Positions 1-7,867 of a stretch of DNA of 64,000 nucleotides are shown here, one piece after another. Under the pieces are notes generated by a model. That model was not told the origin of the DNA and made no database searches. It worked only from the letters and a program-made list of their open reading frames with translations. The stretch is taken from NCBI RefSeq assembly GCF_900176345.1, contig NZ_FWXU01000028.1, positions 1 through 64,000 of the forward strand. The letters run 5' to 3'. The position numbers were made by a program, and so were the translations under genes. Within the stretch, counting starts at the first letter, position 1. The number at the start of each line of letters is the position of its first letter. Source of the stretch: Rhizobium sp. RU36D. Its GTDB lineage: Bacteria > Pseudomonadota > Alphaproteobacteria > Rhizobiales > Rhizobiaceae.

Positions 1-674
1 ATCCTGTCAAGGTTCTTCGACAGATACTCGTCGAAATTCCGCTCGCTGTCGACGATCGCAGCATTTGCCTGCCCCAACTGGCCCTGGATGATGTTGCGCG
101 AGGCGAGCGTGCGCGACACCTTGGATTGCACCTGCTGCTCGATATAAGCGGCAGCAATGGCATTGGCGAGCCGCGCGGCCTTTTCAGCATCCCTTGAGGT
201 AAACGAAATGCCAATGACGTAAGTCAGGTCACGCCGTCCGATGCTTGCCGCGGCGCGGACCTTCTGCAAGGTCTGCGCCAGCAACTCGTCTCCAGACGAC
301 TGCTGCGGGTTCGTCAGGTTGAAGTATTCCCTGATCTGATCCATCAACCCGACGGAAACACCGAATTCTTCATCGGCCAGCAAGTTCTGGTCGTTGATGA
401 CCTTCAGGATCGCATTGTCCGACTGCAAGATCTCGACTTCACTCTCGACACGGGCGTTGATGTCGTTGGAAGAATAAACCGTCTGTTCGTTCGGATCCAA
501 AAGATCTTTTGCAGCGACATCGACGATAACCTTCGTCGTCGCGGTATATTTCGGCGTAATGGAATAGACGATGATCGCCGTGACAACGAGGAATATTAGC
601 ACGACCGACGTTATGACCCATGCCTGCCTCCGCAGGAGGCCGACGATGTTTCTCACATCAATATCTTGTTCCAT
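1..674 (-). CDS. Wzz/GumC-like polysaccharide chain-length protein, partial
   Basis: Inner-membrane polysaccharide co-polymerase N-terminus; the gene runs off the left edge, so only the first 224 codons are seen. It starts with ATG at 674 after a GAGGACG ribosome site. A short cytoplasmic N-terminus with the DIDVRNIVGLLRRQ pattern is followed by one hydrophobic helix (about residues 18-38) and then a periplasmic region starting YTATTKVIVD, as in Wzz domain proteins. The later part (SRTLASRNIIQGQ and following) has the helical character of this family. Such proteins set the chain length of exported polysaccharide, and some carry a C-terminal tyrosine kinase, which cannot be judged here. It lies downstream of the phosphatase and polymerase genes on the same strand. 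Confidence 0.85.
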   Translation of the reverse strand, partial: MEQDIDVRNIVGLLRRQAWVITSVVLIFLVVTAIIVYSITPKYTATTKVIVDVAAKDLLDPNEQTVYSSNDINARVESEVEILQSDNAILKVINDQNLLADEEFGVSVGLMDQIREYFNLTNPQQSSGDELLAQTLQKVRAAASIGRRDLTYVIGISFTSRDAEKAARLANAIAAAYIEQQVQSKVSRTLASRNIIQGQLGQANAAIVDSERNFDEYLSKNLDR

Positions 675-766
675 AACGTCCTCGTGCCCCGCGCCGCGGG
701 CATTGCAGTTGTAAGTCAGGCTGTATCAGAATCGGACTTATTCGCAAAGCGAATGAAACGTGATGG

Positions 767-1552
767 TTAATCGGAATATATGACGGTCACCTCGTCTCCA
801 GCCAGCCGAACAGCGGCAAGAACTCCGCCGCGATAGGCGCCAATATCCACATTGATGCGAGAGGGCGTAATGTCGACAGTCTGTACGGGCGTATGGCCGT
901 GAATGATTGTCATGCCGATATTTTGTCCGGACCAGGCAAAATCCTTTGGCCTTGACCATTGCAACACCGAATCCTGTTGCTTGTCCAACGGCAGGGCGGG
1001 GTCGATCCCGGCATGAACAAAGCAGTTCTTGCCGGCCTTCAGCATGATTGGCAGCGACCTGAGAAACTGAAGATGCTCGTCCGGCACGCAGCTTCGGACC
1101 CTCAGCGGCAACTGGCTGGCAGGTTGTGCCCCCACATACACACCATAGGACGCCAGGGTTTCCTCGCCCCCGAAGGCAAGCCAATCCTTTTGACGGTAGT
1201 CGGATTGGATGAAATCCAGAAACATTTCTTCGTGATTGCCGGCTAGGCATACCCGCTCGAACCCGGCAGGTGGGCGGGCGAGCAAATGGTCAATCACCTG
1301 GGCCGACGACGGACCGCGATCAATATAGTCGCCGAGATAAACCAGGAGCTTTCGACCGTCCCGATTGGCCGCATCCGCGACAATCTTGCTTTCCAGCCGT
1401 TTCAGCGCTGCGAGACATCCATGGACGTCTCCGATGGCATAGACAGTTTCCGGTGGGCTGTCGAAGACCAGACGCTGTCGGCCTGCCTGCTCGACCTCAG
1501 GCTGCGTTTTGGTAAAAATACGCTTAAGCAGTTCCTTCATACCATCATCCAT
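767..1552 (-). CDS. PPP-family metallophosphoesterase (Ser/Thr phosphatase-like)
   Basis: Predicted cytoplasmic metal-dependent phosphatase of about 261 residues. The PPP signature motifs are in order: GDVHG (41-45), GDYIDRG (74-80), GNHE (105-108), HAGIDP and HGHTP near the C-terminus. The reading frame is open further upstream, but that part overlaps the polymerase gene, so the start is taken at ATG 1552 or, equally likely, at ATG 1540, which has a GGATGATGG ribosome site. It therefore overlaps or abuts the end of the O-antigen-ligase-like gene and is probably translationally coupled to it. The target is unknown; a role in dephosphorylating a tyrosine kinase, a nucleotide or a lipid-linked intermediate of the polysaccharide pathway is inference from context. 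Confidence 0.85.
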   Translation of the reverse strand: MDDGMKELLKRIFTKTQPEVEQAGRQRLVFDSPPETVYAIGDVHGCLAALKRLESKIVADAANRDGRKLLVYLGDYIDRGPSSAQVIDHLLARPPAGFERVCLAGNHEEMFLDFIQSDYRQKDWLAFGGEETLASYGVYVGAQPASQLPLRVRSCVPDEHLQFLRSLPIMLKAGKNCFVHAGIDPALPLDKQQDSVLQWSRPKDFAWSGQNIGMTIIHGHTPVQTVDITPSRINVDIGAYRGGVLAAVRLAGDEVTVIYSD

Positions 1553-2924
1553 CAGCCGGTCGGGCGGCAATCGTGCGCGCGACGCCGATACCCACAATTG
1601 CCGCAAAGTACAATGCGTATCCTTGAATCTCGAGGCTGAAATCAACCAGCGCATGAAGCGCGGCGATACAGATAACCGAGATGGATGCGATTGTTGGGTA
1701 ATCTACTGTGGCTGATGTAAAATATTTCCGAAGCTGGGTGAGGAGCGAGATGAACATGACGAGGATCGGAAGGCTGCCAAAGGCAAGACCATAATCCGCA
1801 AACAGACCGAGATAGGTGTTGTGCGCCTTTTGCCAGATCAGGTCAAAGCTCAACGGGCCGTGATGGAACATCGTGAATGATAGCTCGAAAGCGCCACCAC
1901 CATACCCGGTCCATGGACGGGTCATCACCATGGCCCATACCTGCTCATAAAGCTCGAACCGATAGTCCGCCTCGCGCTCCACCGATCCAACACGTTCGAG
2001 CGTGCCGGCCCCGTAAAGGCCAAAGAGCGCAGCGACCGCGATGAGTAGCAATGCCCCAAGTAAGACGCGCCTCCAGAGCCCACCGGCGCCACTCGTTGAC
2101 CGCTTCAAAAGCAGCATCGTGGATGTCAGGACAACGCCGGCGATCCCGACCAGCAAGCCCATGCGGGACGTGGTGGACACCAGGGCTGCCATGATGATGA
2201 TCCAGCCAAGCACCGGCAACACGATGCCCTGCTTGAGCGACAACCAGCCCAGGAACGACTTCCGCTGGGTTTCCATCTTGTAGGCGATGGTCACCAGGCC
2301 GAGAACGGCACCCGAAGCCAGGAAAGTGGCAAAGGTATTTCTATTCACGAAAGCCCCCGTCATGGAACCCTGGTAGGTCCACTTGGGCATGAACAGAATA
2401 GAATCGTTGAATTCATGAAACAGCAGGAAAGCATAAATGGCGTGCGCCACCGCGATCCAGAACAGATAACCGATCATTCGATGCGAGCGATGCTCATTGC
2501 CGCCTGCCTGCATCGCAAAATAGCCGACGAAGAAGACATTGAACCAGGTGATCAGGTTCAAAAGCGATTCCGGTGGCGAGACGCTTATCGAGTTTAGTGG
2601 AGGAACGCCTGGGGGCAGATATACAAGCCCGCTGGGCAACCACTGTGCGATCGGCAGCAACTGTATGAAACAGTAGACAAGGAATATACTGATCAAGCCG
2701 ACGCGAAGCCGAAGCTCGCTGAGCGGGATCGTCATGCTGGCCTGCAGCGATATGATCGTGCGGAGATAGATCAGACCAGCCAGTGCGAGCACGGTGAGGG
2801 TCACGGTCCAAGCCATGGGCCTATTGCCGCCAAGAGCGAGCGGCACCAATGCCGTCACGATAAGGGTGACCCACATGAGAATGGTGTTAGCCCTTGCACG
2901 GGACGGGCCATTGGAAAATTTCAT
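1545..2924 (-). CDS. O-antigen ligase/polymerase family membrane protein
   Basis: A 459-residue protein with about ten to twelve hydrophobic helices. It has the Wzy_C/O-antigen-ligase pattern in its second half: a periplasmic loop with TGYGGGAFELSF and AHNTYLGLFADYGL (the HNxYL motif). Family members polymerise or ligate undecaprenyl-linked glycans on the periplasmic face. Here it sits in a leftward unit with the phosphatase and the Wzz-like protein, so polymerisation of an exopolysaccharide or capsule is likely. A second polymerase-like protein is encoded at 17646-18896; which of the two is the true polymerase cannot be told from sequence. Confidence 0.85.
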   Translation of the reverse strand: MKFSNGPSRARANTILMWVTLIVTALVPLALGGNRPMAWTVTLTVLALAGLIYLRTIISLQASMTIPLSELRLRVGLISIFLVYCFIQLLPIAQWLPSGLVYLPPGVPPLNSISVSPPESLLNLITWFNVFFVGYFAMQAGGNEHRSHRMIGYLFWIAVAHAIYAFLLFHEFNDSILFMPKWTYQGSMTGAFVNRNTFATFLASGAVLGLVTIAYKMETQRKSFLGWLSLKQGIVLPVLGWIIIMAALVSTTSRMGLLVGIAGVVLTSTMLLLKRSTSGAGGLWRRVLLGALLLIAVAALFGLYGAGTLERVGSVEREADYRFELYEQVWAMVMTRPWTGYGGGAFELSFTMFHHGPLSFDLIWQKAHNTYLGLFADYGLAFGSLPILVMFISLLTQLRKYFTSATVDYPTIASISVICIAALHALVDFSLEIQGYALYFAAIVGIGVARTIAARPADG

Positions 2925-2995
2925 CTAGCTTCAGCTCTTGCGGAAAATTCAGGCATTGAGACGGGACAAGTATGGCCGGTCGCGGTTCGACAGCG

Positions 2996-3670
2996 TTATT
3001 TAGCGGCTCTTCTTATATAGGCAAGGAACCGCGCCTGCTCGTAGTCGGGTAAAGCTGAAACGACGGTCGTTATTCGCTCCTTGAACTCAGGAACTTTCCA
3101 GTAACGATCCGCTATGGCGGCAACGCCGGAATTGCTGACAACCAGAACACCGAGATCTTTGGCATTGACGTCTTTATTGGCCTGGTCGAGCAAACCGTAG
3201 TTTGCCTCGCTAATTCCCACCCGGATCGTTGCCAGCCATTCGGCGCTCGGCGCGGTCGCCTGGGAGTTCATCAGCGCGCTATTCATCAAGGCCGCGTCCT
3301 TCACGACAGACGCGACCCTCGCCGTCACAGCCCAGGCGAGACTGTCAACAGGCGTGGAAGCAAGTATATCGGCCGAAAGCGCCTGACAGTTCTTTACAAA
3401 GGCTTCGCTCTGTTCGGGCGCCCGCACTGCCATGCTGAACGGCGACATGCCATCCAGGCAGCTGACCATCACACGCTTCTTGGAATAGTATGAATATCCG
3501 AGGCTTATGTCGCCGGTCCGAATCCGCTCGTAAATACGTTCGCCGCCCTGGACACCATAGGTCAAGGCTGCCGATTCACGGTATGTCGCGAGACCTCCCA
3601 ATGCCACACACATCAGACAGGCAACGGAGGCTAATTCCAGACTAGCGCGCGCCACTTCCACCCCCACCAA
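2996..3670 (-). CDS. Hypothetical protein with N-terminal membrane anchor
   Basis: I do not recognise this family. The product is up to 224 residues, with one hydrophobic segment near the N-terminus (LELASVACLMCVALGGLA) and a soluble, mostly helical remainder rich in Ala and Val, so it is probably anchored with its body in the periplasm. The most upstream start is TTG at 3670; GTG at 3655, preceded by a GGGGGTGGAA stretch, is equally plausible, and ATG at 3613 would fall inside the hydrophobic segment. It lies 71 bp upstream of the polymerase gene on the same strand, so it probably belongs to the polysaccharide operon. Confidence 0.6.
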   Translation of the reverse strand: MVGVEVARASLELASVACLMCVALGGLATYRESAALTYGVQGGERIYERIRTGDISLGYSYYSKKRVMVSCLDGMSPFSMAVRAPEQSEAFVKNCQALSADILASTPVDSLAWAVTARVASVVKDAALMNSALMNSQATAPSAEWLATIRVGISEANYGLLDQANKDVNAKDLGVLVVSNSGVAAIADRYWKVPEFKERITTVVSALPDYEQARFLAYIRRAAK

Positions 3671-3742
3671 AAAACAAATTAGCGACCACCGCCAACAAAA
3701 GCAGGACCGCCAAAAACATCACCACAATTCGTCAAACACAAA

Positions 3743-3771
3743 AAAATGCGCAAGCCAAGCTTGCGCATTTT
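3743..3771 (-). terminator. Rho-independent terminator of the 132-residue secreted protein gene
   Basis: A 13-bp perfect stem (arms 3743-3755 and 3759-3771, core GCGCAAGC) with a 3-base loop. On the minus strand the stem runs directly into a tract of seven T residues. It lies 22 bp beyond the stop codon at 3794 and isolates that gene from the operon that follows. Confidence 0.85.
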
Positions 3772-3793
3772 AAAATCAGCAATGCATTCCAGA

Positions 3794-4192
3794 TCAAACG
3801 CCGCTGCCGGATGCGCCCGGATTGGTGGAAGCGGTCGCGATGTCTTCCGTGGAAGCAGCCGGATTGTTCAGCGTCTCAACGACGTTGTTCAGAGCGACCT
3901 GCTGTGCGCCAGACGCCTGTTCGGCAGCAGCAGCAACACCAGCAGCTGCCACGTCACGGGAAACCGTACCGGCAACGGCAGCGTTACCGAGGGATACGGT
4001 TACCTGGCCGATAGCTGCCGCGCGCTCAGCGACAGGAACGGTTGCAAGAAATGCCTGAACGATCACGGCACAGTTTCCGCCTGCTGCGCAAGCAGCAACA
4101 ACGGCAGCCGGGGTAGCCGGAGCCTGAGCGTAGACCGGAGCAAAGGACAGTCCCAGGACTGCTGCAGCGACTGCAAATGAAATTTTTCTCAT
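3794..4192 (-). CDS. Small secreted Ala/Val-rich protein, unknown function
   Basis: 132 residues with a clear Sec signal peptide (MRKISFAVAAAVLGLSFAP, cleavage probably after VYAQA). The mature part is about one third alanine and low in charge, with two cysteines (AACAAGGNCAV) that could form a disulphide. The start at 4192 has a good AGGAGAG ribosome site. It is transcribed alone, with its own terminator just downstream. Similar low-complexity secreted proteins are common in rhizobia, but I cannot assign a function. Its place between polysaccharide genes and a transglutaminase-like protease suggests an envelope or matrix role, which is inference only. Confidence 0.75.
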   Translation of the reverse strand: MRKISFAVAAAVLGLSFAPVYAQAPATPAAVVAACAAGGNCAVIVQAFLATVPVAERAAAIGQVTVSLGNAAVAGTVSRDVAAAGVAAAAEQASGAQQVALNNVVETLNNPAASTEDIATASTNPGASGSGV

Positions 4193-4487
4193 GGTTCTCT
4201 CCTATAAGTCTGTATTTGAAATAGCATCATGCGCCGCAGCAATCAAGTCACTGTCTTAATTTTGGTGCGGATAGGGAAGGTCTTGTTAGCACTTTGGTAA
4301 ATATCCGAGGTTGCTGCTTGCTCTTCCAAGTCCTTGTTCCAAAATGAAACATCGAAAAAGCGCAGATACGATAAAATTGTACGGACCTGTTTAAGCGGAC
4401 TGGAGGTACTGATGCCCTATCGTCTCCCCATCGGCGGAAGAAGAGCCGGAAAAAACGGTCAAAACGACCATTCGAACGGGGACAATC

Positions 4488-5045
4488 ATGATGATGAAGA
4501 AAGCTCTCGGCGCACTCGCGGTTTTCGCGGCCATTGCGTCCACTCAGATCGGCACAGTCAATGCGGCGCCTCTCGGCTCGCTTGCCCGCCAACACGATTT
4601 CAGCGGCAAGAAGCTGCCGCCGCTTCAGTTCCAGCTCTTCTGCATTGAGCATCCGGACCAGTGCAAGGCAAGTTCTGTCTCGCAGGTTTCCTATAGCCCG
4701 AAGATCAAGAACATCATTTCGTCCGTCAATTCTTCGGTCAATCGCCAGATCAAGCCCAAGCAGGACAAGTCGGATGTATGGCGGATTTCGGCCACCGAAG
4801 GCGATTGCGACGATTACGTGATGACCAAGCGTCAGCGCCTGATCCGTGCCGGCCTTCCTGCTTCCGCCCTGCGCGTCGCGGTGGTCCGCACCCAGAGCGG
4901 TGAAGGACATGCGGTTCTGCTCGTCAAGACGTCCTCGGGCGAGTATGTGCTGGACAACCTGCGCCCGAACATCGTCAAGCGGCACCAGTCCGGCTACCGT
5001 TACATCTCGGTGTCGTCTTCCGACCCGATGAAGTGGACGCGATAA
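4488..5045 (+). CDS. Bacterial transglutaminase-like cysteine proteinase (BTLCP, LapG-related)
   Basis: A 185-residue periplasmic protein with signal peptide (about 1-27, cleavage near VNAA). The BTLCP catalytic triad is visible: Cys107 in GDCDDYV, His141 in GEGHAVLLV and Asp156 in YVLDN. The family includes LapG, which cuts surface adhesins to release biofilm cells. No LapD-like receptor or large adhesin gene is visible in the window, so the substrate is unknown. It is transcribed divergently from the small secreted protein gene, and a strong terminator follows it. The start is the first of three consecutive ATG codons; the later ones are possible. Confidence 0.88.
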   Translation: MMMKKALGALAVFAAIASTQIGTVNAAPLGSLARQHDFSGKKLPPLQFQLFCIEHPDQCKASSVSQVSYSPKIKNIISSVNSSVNRQIKPKQDKSDVWRISATEGDCDDYVMTKRQRLIRAGLPASALRVAVVRTQSGEGHAVLLVKTSSGEYVLDNLRPNIVKRHQSGYRYISVSSSDPMKWTR

Positions 5046-5070
5046 TCGACGCAGTCCATTAGCGCTGCAA

Positions 5071-5100
5071 CGCCGGCTGATTGATCAGCCGGCGTTTTTT
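5071..5100 (+). terminator. Rho-independent terminator after the BTLCP gene
   Basis: Perfect 10-bp stem (arms 5071-5080 and 5085-5094, CGCCGGCTGA and its complement) with a TTGA loop, followed by six T residues on the plus strand. It lies 26 bp after the stop codon and between convergent genes. Confidence 0.9.
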
Positions 5101-5119
5101 ATTGTCTAGAAGCCAGGCC

Positions 5120-7657
5120 TCAAATGCCGGCCCGCAAACGGAACATATTGCTGAGCAGCGGACGGACTTCCCGACTAAGCGGTCCTGCATTGCAAACCGA
5201 TGTCGTGGAGAGCTTGAGGCACTCGCTGTAAAGCCCTGATATTGTCGACGACGTCAGCATGCCATTCAGCGGCCCGCTATAGGCGCCATTTTCTTTCATC
5301 AATTTCTGCAAGGCATAGATAAAGGCGTTCTCGTTTCGCCAGGAAATCCGCCCGACCACCGATGCCTGGCCGGCCGGCGGAAGTTGATCGAGTCCTGCTG
5401 CGAATTCCTGCATCTGCTTGGCGGACTTGGCGGACATGCCAATCAAGACCAGTTGCTCCTGGGCAAAACGCTCAGGCGCCAGACGACTTGCTGCTTGATC
5501 GAGAAGTTCCATAGCCCGTGCAAGATTTTTCGGAAGCCCGGTAGCGCCCTCGGAATAGATCTGCACCAGCCGGATGGTGGCCGCCATGTCACCCTGCTCC
5601 GAGGCTTCTCGCAGGATGCGTTCCGCGGCCTTGGGATTGGCCGGCATGCCGCGTCCGTATAGATGGGCATCCGCCCAGACAGGCGCAATGGACGGAAGCT
5701 TGTCCGCCATTGCCGCCTTGGCCATTTCGATCCCGCGAACCTGATCCGCTGCGCTGCCCTTGAGAAGAAGATCTGCCGCAAAGACGCGCGCCCGCTGGTT
5801 TCCAGCGTTCACCGCGGCCTCGTAATAAGACAGCGCCTTTTTGGCATCCATCGGCACGACCTTGCCTTCCCGGTAAAGGTCGCCCAGGCCGACCATGGCC
5901 CAGCTATCGCCGCTGTCAGCGCCCTTCTGGTAAAAGCCGATGGCCTGAGCCGGATCCAGCTTCAACTCGAGAAAGTTGCGATAGTGCATCTCACCGATCT
6001 TGGTGAACACACCCGTGTGGCCCAAGGCGGCCGCCTGCTCATAAAATGAGAGAGCTTTGGCCAAGTCCTGCGGTACGATCTTGCCTTCGCGATAGACATC
6101 GCCAAGGCTCGCCATGGCGCCACGGTCACCGGCCTCGACCCCTTTCTGGTAGAAGCTCAACGCATCAACAGCAGCGACGCCAAGGTCTGTAGCACTGCGA
6201 TAATAGAGGTCTCCAATCTTGGTGTTCACGGAATCATTGCCGAGCGCGAGAGCCTGCTGATAAAGCGCCAGCGCCTTCGGCAGATCCTGCGGCACGATCT
6301 TGCCTTCCCGGTAGACATCCCCGAGGCTGGCCATAGCCCAGCGGTCACCGGCATCGACGCCCTTCTGATAGAAGCCTACAGCTTCGGCGGGCTCGACACC
6401 CAGATCCTTGCCACTGCGAGCATAGAGGTCGCCGATCTTGGTATTCACCGCCTCATTTCCGAGCGCGACCGCCCGCTGATAGAGCGCAAGCGCCTTGGGC
6501 AGGTCCTGCGCCACGATCTTGCCTTCCCGATAGACGTCCCCAAGGCTGGCCATCGCCCAGCGATCGCCGGCATCGACGCCCTTCTGGTAGAAGCTCACAG
6601 CTTCGACAGGGTCGACACCCAGATCCTTGCCATTGCGGGCGTAGAGATCGCCGATCTTGGTATTGACCGCCTCATTTCCGAGCGCGACCGCCTGCTGATA
6701 AAGTGCAAGCGCCTTCGTCAGGTCCTGCGGAACGATCTTGCCTTCCCGATAGACGTCCCCGAGGCTCGCCATGGCCCAACGATCGCCGGAATCAACGCCC
6801 TTCTGATAGAAGCTCACCGCTTCTGCAGGCTCGACACCCAGTTCCTTGCTGTTGCGGGCATAGAGGTCGCCGATCTTGGCGTTCACGGCCTCGTTGCCGA
6901 GAGCGAGCGCCTGCTGATAAAGCGCAAGCGCCTTCGGCAAATCCTGCGGCACAATCTTGCCCTCGCGATAGACATCGCCGAGACTCGCCATCGCCCAACG
7001 ATCGCCGGAATCAACGCCCTTCTGGTAAAAGCTTACAGCTTCGGCGGGGTCGACACCCAAATCCTTGCCATTGCGGGCATAGAGATCACCGATCTTGGTA
7101 TTCACCGCCTCGTTGCCGAGACCGAGCGCCTGCTGATAAAGCGCAAGCGCCTTTGGCAGGTCCTGCGCCACGATCTTGCCTTCGCGATACACGTCTCCCA
7201 GGCTCGCCATGGCCCAGCGGTCGCCGGCCTCGACGCCCTTCTGGTAGAAGCCAATCGCTTTGACTGGATCCAGACCCAGTTCCTTACCACTGCGATAGTA
7301 GAGGTCGCCAGCAGCGGTCAGGGCGCTGTTGTCACCCAGTTCGATCGCCTGCTCGAAGAACTTCAGGGCATTCTCAGCGTCCTTTTGCACAAGACGGCCC
7401 TCACGATAGAGGCCGCCCAGTATCCGCATCGCGGCCGAATCTCCGGCCTCGGCCCGCTTTGTCAGCGCGCCGATCAGTCCGTCTGCCCGAGATCCAGGCT
7501 CGGTCTTGCGCAATTCAGCGCCGATATCATCCGTGGTCCGATCAGAGGGTATGGTCTCGGCAGAGGCCTGAGCCAAAGCCGGCCCGGTTATGGCCGGCGC
7601 CAAGGGACCCATTACAAATACGCCAGCAATTGCGATCGTCATTATGCGATTCATCAA
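5120..7657 (-). CDS. Secreted Sel1-like repeat protein (TPR-type solenoid)
   Basis: 845 residues with an N-terminal signal peptide (cleavage near ALAQA, residue 30), so periplasmic or exported. From residue 72 it consists of Sel1-like helical repeats in pairs, giving a 73-residue period; units starting at 145, 218, 291, 364 and 437 are nearly identical (GDRWAMASLGDVYREGK, then KIGDLYARNGKDLGV). Sel1 proteins are scaffolds for protein-protein contacts; relatives such as AlgK and ExoR act in exopolysaccharide export and regulation. The last 200 residues diverge and include a helical C-terminal domain with a possible disulphide pair. Start at 7657 with an AAAGGAGA ribosome site. It is convergent with the BTLCP gene and follows the GH10 gene on the same strand. 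Confidence 0.9.
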   Translation of the reverse strand: MMNRIMTIAIAGVFVMGPLAPAITGPALAQASAETIPSDRTTDDIGAELRKTEPGSRADGLIGALTKRAEAGDSAAMRILGGLYREGRLVQKDAENALKFFEQAIELGDNSALTAAGDLYYRSGKELGLDPVKAIGFYQKGVEAGDRWAMASLGDVYREGKIVAQDLPKALALYQQALGLGNEAVNTKIGDLYARNGKDLGVDPAEAVSFYQKGVDSGDRWAMASLGDVYREGKIVPQDLPKALALYQQALALGNEAVNAKIGDLYARNSKELGVEPAEAVSFYQKGVDSGDRWAMASLGDVYREGKIVPQDLTKALALYQQAVALGNEAVNTKIGDLYARNGKDLGVDPVEAVSFYQKGVDAGDRWAMASLGDVYREGKIVAQDLPKALALYQRAVALGNEAVNTKIGDLYARSGKDLGVEPAEAVGFYQKGVDAGDRWAMASLGDVYREGKIVPQDLPKALALYQQALALGNDSVNTKIGDLYYRSATDLGVAAVDALSFYQKGVEAGDRGAMASLGDVYREGKIVPQDLAKALSFYEQAAALGHTGVFTKIGEMHYRNFLELKLDPAQAIGFYQKGADSGDSWAMVGLGDLYREGKVVPMDAKKALSYYEAAVNAGNQRARVFAADLLLKGSAADQVRGIEMAKAAMADKLPSIAPVWADAHLYGRGMPANPKAAERILREASEQGDMAATIRLVQIYSEGATGLPKNLARAMELLDQAASRLAPERFAQEQLVLIGMSAKSAKQMQEFAAGLDQLPPAGQASVVGRISWRNENAFIYALQKLMKENGAYSGPLNGMLTSSTISGLYSECLKLSTTSVCNAGPLSREVRPLLSNMFRLRAGI
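6131..7225 (-). repeat. Five tandem 219-bp coding repeats inside the Sel1 gene
   Basis: Five head-to-tail units of 219 bp (73 codons) with high nucleotide identity, encoding residues 145-509. The units differ by scattered substitutions such as VAQDLPK/VPQDLPK/VPQDLTK and ARNGKDLGVDP/ARNSKELGVEP. The flanking units (72-144 and 510-582) have the same period but have diverged. The pattern indicates recent amplification or homogenisation and is a likely site of copy-number change. Confidence 0.95.
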
Positions 7658-7827
7658 AATCTCCTTTGAGAGCGCGGCGCCCGGCGGAGACTAGACCATC
7701 CGCCTGCGCGAACTGTCATCCTGATTCATGGGACGTAACAGGAATTTGAACGCAATCAGGATTCACGAGAGAGGAACGATCTGTCCCCGCCTCGAATCCT
7801 ACCGGATGTGGCCGATGTGCTCAACCC

Positions 7828-7867
7828 TATACTGGCCTATACAGGCATATACTGGCCTTTACTGGCC
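7828..7867. repeat. Four 10-bp tandem units at the 3' end of the GH10 gene
   Basis: Consecutive decamers TATACTGGCC, TATACAGGCA, TATACTGGCC and TTTACTGGCC. The last unit overlaps the stop codon and final codons of the GH10 gene. The spacing equals one DNA helical turn. No function can be assigned. Confidence 0.7.

Noticed and set aside
6131..7225. Regular repeats considered as a CRISPR or non-coding satellite array
   Set aside because: The 219-bp units keep the reading frame and encode Sel1 helices; there are no spacers.
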